Shown: one piece after another, positions 58,261 through 64,000 of the stretch | Numbering within the stretch: position 1 is the stretch's first letter | Layout: every line of letters begins with the position of its first letter | Assembly (NCBI RefSeq): GCF_000315625.1 | Contig: NW_005434585.1 | Location: 138,616-202,615 of the forward strand | Origin: Guillardia theta CCMP2712 | Lineage: Eukaryota > Cryptophyceae > Pyrenomonadales > Geminigeraceae | Direction of reading: 5' to 3' | DNA length: 64,000 nucleotides | The notes under the pieces: generated by a model | Told to the model about the DNA's origin: nothing | Database searches by the model: none | What the model saw: the letters and a program-made list of their open reading frames with translations, nothing else | Program-made: the position numbers and the translations under genes

Positions 58261-61141
58261 TTCCACATGACATCGTTGCTGTCTTTGTCGACGAGTTTCA
58301 AGGGCCTTCTAACTCAATGATGTCAACTTGTTGTCAACAAGGATACAAGACACACACCTCGCTCCATCTTTCTCTCCATGAGATGATAAGTACAAGAGAA
58401 GCGTCTGCCACATGTCACTTCGTTCAGTCTTCACCGTTCTCAGCTCCATGTTCACCTGTGTCGTGTGGCCATGGCGCAGACGCACGCTCCTCTTGTACAC
58501 CTGTCATTGTCTGAGACCTGATTGTTCCTTGCAGCCTCATTGTTCACCTTGACATCCGTACACTCCAACTTGAGACAACAATGCAACGTGGCATCCTTCT
58601 CAGAAGAGATTCTGATCGCCTTGTCGACCCTGTCACCAACACAAGATCATCACTTGCAACATCGCCCAAGACAAGAATCTATTGCTCCTTACCTTATCTC
58701 AGCCTCTGCGCGCACAATCGACTGATATGAGCAAGTCAGGGGATGAGCTCAGTTGCGCAATGCCACGATGCCCTGACCTCTGCTGGATGTGGGCACACTT
58801 CCTCACATTCCTCATCGACGTCCTTGAAGACCTTGCAAGAGGCGTGTCAGCACCGAGACAACAACCATCCTTCCATTCTCAGCCCACCTGATGCCACTGG
58901 GAGCAAGAAAGTGTCCTTGGAAAGCTCTTGTTGTAGACTTCTTGAACAGCACGTTTGAAGTATGCGACGATCACATCTTCTCTCAAAGAAACACCTGGAG
59001 GATCATCGTCACCGGGATGTTGCCATCCATACTCTTCTCACCTGTCTGCAGAAACTCGTCAATCTCTTGAATGATGAGATCAAGGATCTTGATCGAGAAA
59101 ATCCTGCTCGGCACCTCCGTGTTGACCCTTTCATGGTCCTCGAAGGAGAACTTGTTGCTCCACATCTTAGGGTGTGACGTGTCATTGAGAGGGAATAGAC
59201 AGTTTGAATTCAATCACTTCCAACATCTTCTCGGCAATCTGTTCGAATTCTCTCGGGGTGTAGACATCTGCGAACAAGGTTCAATCTCAACGCTCCAATG
59301 TCGAACACGACGTACAAGAGTCTTGTTCAAGCTCTTCTGCTGGATTCTCAACTTGCCGATTGAAAATCTTAGAGAAGACGATGTCATTTACGGAGCCTAA
59401 CAACCCACAGACACGTGAGCAAGAAAACGTCACAGGAAAGAAGGTAAAGTAACTTCATACCATGTTGCTGCCTCAGCAGGGCGCGAAAAATCTGCACTTG
59501 GGCATCTCTATCATAACCCAGCAAGGCTTTCACCCCATTGATCCAGTCCGACTCAGTCAGAGCAGTGGCTGCAGAGTTGTAGTGCCGAGCGATGCTGATG
59601 AATTTCTCCCACAGTCCGCGCACGCACTCCTCCTTCGACGTGCATTCTTGGAGCTTGTTGTATACCTGTAGCATCTCCCACAGCATCTTGGGCGGTTTTC
59701 GCCTCACAATCAGCGCCTCCCCGTGCTTCTCGCATACCTCCATCATCTCCCGCCCCACCACTATCACCGATCCCTCCCGAATCCCCGCAGCTGACACGAC
59801 TCGTATCTCCCTCTGAAGATTATCCACATCTTCCGAGAGGTTCGTCACTTTTGGGAAGTGTTCTCCCTTGGGTACTGTGAAGGAGTCTCCGTCCTCGGCA
59901 TAGGCGAGCATGTCCAGAATCTGAGTGTCGGCTCCCAGCTGCTCCAGCCTTGCCTTCCTCCGCAGCTCGAGCAGGAGCTCTCGTCCTCTGAACCCTTCGA
60001 TCATCCTCCTGGTGAAGGACTGTATCAACTTGATCTTCTCATCCTCCACCTTGTAGCTCTCTCTCCTCCTCTTGCTCTCCTGCACCCCAAGGTAGCGCCG
60101 CGCTAGAGCTTGCAGCGGGATCGCGGCATCGTACATGCTCGACAGGGTCCCCACGATATGATCCTCCATCTCATCCCTCTCGAAGAATCCCCCATGGTCC
60201 TGCGAGTCGTACCTCATTTCTGCAGCTGCCCTCTCCTTCCCCCGTCGAGTCCGAGTCGTCGGAGAGTTCTCTACCGTCCTGGCTGCCTTCATGCCTCTCA
60301 GCACCTCCTTCAGGACCTCTTCAAGCTGCGAGGTGCTCATGCTGAAAACAAAGTCCTTGTCATCCCCGATCGCCCTCCCTAGCGGCCATTCGCATCCCTG
60401 CAGCTCCTGGAACAGAAGAGGAGGAATCAAAGGACCGTCTACAAATCTCTCCTCTGCTGCTTCGATCAAATGTTTCAGCCTCTCCGACTGACGCTCCATG
60501 GCTTCCAGCTCTAGCTCCGTTTCCTTGAGCTCCAGCTCTGCCGTCCTGGCGTCTTGCTTGTTCGAGGCCGTTGCCAGACTTCGCTCGAGCATTCCAACAC
60601 GAGAGCGGTTGCTCGTGAGCAGAATCATGATCATCTTTCTTGTAAGCCTCAGGTCACCCCACAGATGAAGGATTCTGGCAGGTGCATGTAGATTGAACTG
60701 CGTTGGGAACTCGCTCAGGGTCCTGCTAGAAGCCTCGAACACTTTGTCCTCCGGGTTGTCTGCCGCTAGCTTCCATCCTTCTTCCGACGAGTGCAAGACA
60801 TTCGTCTTATGCCACCTCTTTCTCCTGTGCGTGCTTGAGATGAGGTATCCTAACATGGCACCGCATGCCTGCGGGGACTTGCGGGATAATCTGACGGTCC
60901 TCTCCATGAAGCCCTCCCGCGTCTTCTGCGGATACCAGCCATGCCTCTCCATATCCCTTCCTCCAGCATCTCCTCCTCCCCTCGCATCCCTCGCCTTACC
61001 CAGCTCCTCCTCCAGCTCCTCCACCCGCGCTACTCTGTGCATCACATGGACTAGTTGATTAACACGGCGTTGCCCGATTTTCGGTTGTGAGTCTTCTTTA
61101 CTACACATGAATTGGTTACACGGAAACTCTTCCTTTACCAC
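58260..61141 (-). CDS. large coiled-coil protein, unknown
   Basis: A long exon from MVKEEFPCNQFMCSKEDSQP (61141) to about 59460 has LVHVMHRVARVEELEEELGK, a helical region TAELELKETELELEAMERQS, an IQ-like basic helix IPLQALARRYLGVQESKRRR, and a C-terminal globular-looking stretch (LTESDWINGVKALLGYDRDA). Downstream exons on the same strand continue: VNDIVFSKIFNRQVENPAEE, VYTPREFEQIAEKMLEVIEF, SNKFSFEDHERVNTEVPSRI then FSIKILDLIIQEIDEFLQT, YFKRAVQEVYNKSFPRTLSC and VFKDVDEECEEVCPHPAE. The 3' end is approximate. I recognise no family; a structural or motor-associated protein would fit the composition. Confidence 0.6.
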
Positions 61142-61566
61142 ACAAGTGACTCTTTACCACACTCAACTGAACGTGCGAGGAAAAATGAATTTTTTTCTAT
61201 GGCATGAAGGAGACAACGGAATGTCCTCTTAAACGGATTCGGTTCTGAATCTTGCTGTCCTTTGGACGACTCCAGAAATCAATCTGAGGGGAGCTTGATG
61301 TCTTTCCAAGCCAGGAATGTACTTTACTACAGGGAGAGTTTACCACATAGTTTTTTGAGGGTGGGGGTATGCATTGGACGGGTACTCAAATGGATCTTTC
61401 ATTTATTACCGGTTAATCCAATATCAAATGTACCGGTACAAATTGCAAAAGTTTTATTTTGAGGGGTGCAGGGTAGGGGGGTTCGAAGCAGAGGTAGGGT
61501 AGGGAAAGGCAGAGAGCATTAAAACTTGAGTGTTTTTGCACATCACTCCAAATCAAAGACCACGAC
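61142..61566. other. divergent intergenic spacer with GGGGT words
   Basis: Contains GAGGGTGGGGGT near 61358 and GAGGGGTGCAGGGTAGGGGG near 61462, like the AGGGGT-rich spacers at 7 and 7.8 kb. No exon. Confidence 0.45.
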
Positions 61567-61863
61567 ATGGCACCGACATGCATTGCTGTTTTCCGCAAAG
61601 AAAGGATCGAAGAGGAGCCGAACATGGAGAGAGAGTTGGAAGACGCCCCTTCTACGAGACTTGCAGTCTTCTCCAACCGTCATGAGGAGGATAGCAGCAG
61701 CTCCGACGAGCGGGAGGAGGTTCGGCCAGCTGGGAAGCTCAAGGTGTTCTGCCCGATCATGCATGCGCACTTCTCAAGAACATCTTCGATGGTTCGGAGG
61801 AACTATAACAGAGAGATAGGTGCGTTGCTTCAGTCTGAGATCGATGGAAAAACTATTTATTGA
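61567..61863 (+). CDS. small single-exon hypothetical protein
   Basis: A 98-residue ORF from MAPTCIAVFRKERIEEEPNM to EIDGKTIY. Three short repeats of the type A/K-F-C-x (CIAVFRK, RLAVFSNR, KLKVFCPIM) alternate with acidic Ser-rich stretches (EEDSSSSDEREEV). The repeated xLxVF pattern and acidic linkers look selected and not random, but no homologue is recognised. An AT-rich 3' flank follows. Confidence 0.5.
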   Translation: MAPTCIAVFRKERIEEEPNMERELEDAPSTRLAVFSNRHEEDSSSSDEREEVRPAGKLKVFCPIMHAHFSRTSSMVRRNYNREIGALLQSEIDGKTIY

Positions 61864-62950
61864 GGGCTAGATTGCTTTGGATTCTCTTAATCTTTGTTAT
61901 TTATTTCCAAATAAAACTGACATGCTTTTTACAACCTGCGCCATACAAAAGCGTATTTGATGCAATCACACGTGTTCAGTTACACGAACGACAAGCTTTC
62001 GTGCGGCAAGATGTCTCGTCAAACAAAATTGACGTTAACCTTCCGCAGGCGTGTTTTACAAATCTTTCATGAAGAAAGAAAATTAGAAACCCGAAAATTA
62101 GAAGAACAAAGGAGTGGCAGGAAGTGCTATGGTGGAATGCACTCACAACCATGAGCACCACAGCGGCAGATGTACAAAGACATGATAAACAATGTTGCGT
62201 ATTACTTTATCTTCAATCGATGACAAACATGCCATACTCTAGAACAGACTACGAAGAGGTCAATAATTGAGTGTTGGAATAGGAAAGATAACTAGTAAGA
62301 ACTAGAAAAAATATCAATGCTTATAAACCGTTCTTTATGGTTCCGATCTTTAGATACAGAGGCGTGAGATGGAAGACCAAATACATGATAGGAACGCTCT
62401 CACTTTTCGTTCGGATCACACAGCATGGCATACTGCTGAGTTACTGCAAGACATAACCAAACCGCTGAGAAATGTTGAATTTGAAACCAAAAAGTGTTGG
62501 TTGCTTTCGTAGGAGTCGAGTGAAAAGTTTTGACTGGAAGTCCGAAAGATCTTGATTCAGCAACTGGCTGGTGATCAGGAATGAAAGCAAGCAGATTGGT
62601 GGCTCACATGTCAGAGAGCGGTTTTTCATACTCCAGATCATCAACCATCAGCTATGCAAAGTCCAACAAGAAAACGAAATCTAGCTATGCAGGCTCTCAA
62701 GCCCTCCCTGCTGTCCAGCTTTAATGGCATTTACCCTTGCACGCGTCCTCGATTTCAGCACTGCATTCTCCTTGCCCACCACTCCATCCATCCATCCTCC
62801 TTCCTTGTAAGCAGTCTTTGTCATCTCAGCCTTGCTTCCCCAAGGATGCTCCCTCCTCCCTCCATCCTCCTCCACACCTGCCTCCACACAGCATCTCCCC
62901 CTCTCCATGGCCTGAATTTTGCCAACCCGTGCGGTCCCACTTTACTACAC
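61864..62950. other. AT-rich intergenic region
   Basis: AT-rich to about 62640 with no supported exon, then CT-rich sequence (CCATCCATCCTCC) up to the next putative exon. Confidence 0.5.
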
Positions 62951-62956
62951 GTGCGC

Positions 62957-64000
62957 ATGGCTGGGGTGATAGGGAGGATGGAGGCGCTATGGCGCGGGGC
63001 GCATGTGGTGAGGGATGCAGAGATGCGGAGGAGGATGATATCAACTCTACGAGAGACGGCTTCATGGTGAGGAGAGCCGTGTTCGCCCCTCCCCTTGTCT
63101 CGAGTGTCCTCCCTTCACTCCCCAGCATTCCACAATCCTCGGGTCTGCGATATCCATCCATTCGGACGTGTGTGCTTGTCTTCCTTGTTGACGCTCCTCG
63201 GCAAGCTGCACCTTCAGCTGCCGCAACTTGCTCGCTCGCTTGCTCGCAATGGCTTCCATGGTCTAGTCGATCTTGACTCAAAGTCTCAGTGCATGTGTCA
63301 AGTTGGAAGACTCTGTCATGAAGAGATTCTGCACAAACTGCTCGGCGTTCCTTCGGCCGGTAAGACCGTGTTGAGATTTGCACTCTTGCATTGGCTTATA
63401 GGCTTCAAGGGCATCAACTGCACATTTCGTTTGGTTTGTACGAAACACAAGAAGAAGAAGACGGAAGGAAAGGTCAGGGCGAGCAGTTCAGTCAGATGTC
63501 AGTTGACAATCCTGCAGGTGAAAGAAGCGCAGGAAGGGAAGTCAACAGACGATCAGTGCAAGGGAGTAGTGAAACGTGTTGCTATGAGGACGTGGTTCGA
63601 TGGAAAGAGGTATTCTGCATGCCCTTAACGAGCTTGGATGTTGACTATTTGTCTTGTCCTGGATGAAATGAAGTCGAGGAAGGCATAGCAACAAGAGGAA
63701 CGAACTAGTTTGCAAATGCTCTGATTGTGGATGCACCTTGGTACTCCCCACACAAGTTCTTGCGTGTTGATGTCTCACGAGCATGAAAGTTGTGGGGAGG
63801 AAGCGACCCAGAGTTCGTGCAAGAAAGAAGGTAAGTGTCCTCCAAGTGTCATAAGATAAAGGCGTCCATCCCCCATGCTCTCCTTGATCATTCTCTCTCC
63901 GCCTCACCTCTACGTCAACCCTCTGCTCTTGACGCTCATGATCTCATGTGATAGGAAATTGAGGGGCATCAAGCGTCGCGGACAGAGATTCCGTACCCAT
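62957..64000 (+). CDS. unresolved gene running off the right edge
   Basis: A candidate first exon at 62957-63066 (MAGVIGRMEALWRGAHVVRD then AEMRRRMISTLRETAS) ends at a donor, ATG|GTGAGG. Later candidate exons lie near 63250-63360 and 63418-63608 (GLYETQEEEDGRKGQGEQFS), and near 63784-63831 (KVVGRKRPRVRARKK) ending at GTAAGTG. The last begins after ATAG at 63955 and is cut by the window. The frames between exons are not fixed and the product is unknown. Confidence 0.35.

Overview
The window reads as nuclear DNA of a photosynthetic eukaryote with a secondary plastid. A cryptophyte close to Guillardia theta fits best, but that is inference. The evidence: almost every gene is broken by short GT-AG introns of about 50-200 bases behind pyrimidine tracts; genes lie densely on both strands; simple repeats are abundant; and at least three genes start with a signal peptide followed by a plastid-transit-like stretch opening with Phe. 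I see no bacterial operons, rRNA, tRNA, CRISPR array or viral genes. Exon joins below were made by eye from reading frame, splice sites and family resemblance.

Left third (0-22 kb): a 2-phosphoglycerate-kinase-like P-loop protein (5' end missing), a coiled-coil gene, a PAM2-motif AGC kinase, an unknown small protein, an unknown multi-exon gene, a lone member of a putative DNA-binding family, an isocitrate lyase/PEP mutase family enzyme, a glycosylasparaginase and a PDZ/coiled-coil scaffold.

Middle (22-43 kb): a large EF-hand/PH/C2/C2/PH protein, an intronless Cys-rich and Thr-rich membrane protein, two plastid-directed proteins (a small thylakoid-type membrane protein and a DUF3067 protein), a cluster of three paralogues of the putative DNA-binding family, a small PH-domain protein, a second PDZ-like protein and a YL1_C chromatin-factor-like gene.

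Right third (43-64 kb): a PTPMT1-like phosphatase with plastid-type leader, an ankyrin-repeat locus with upstream acidic/coiled-coil exons, two tandem glycosyltransferase-2-like genes, a large coiled-coil protein and the beginning of an unresolved gene at the right edge.

Between genes there are GC-rich islands that share short motifs, AGGGGT-rich spacers, a 38-bp minisatellite and long penta- and hexanucleotide arrays. The most promising undescribed item is the four-copy gene family with an N-terminal helix-turn-helix-like block (KYGITAKAVRDIWNKRTW) and a C-terminal GWMTCPxRIxLFL box. Three of its copies lie together at 32.8-36.1 kb.
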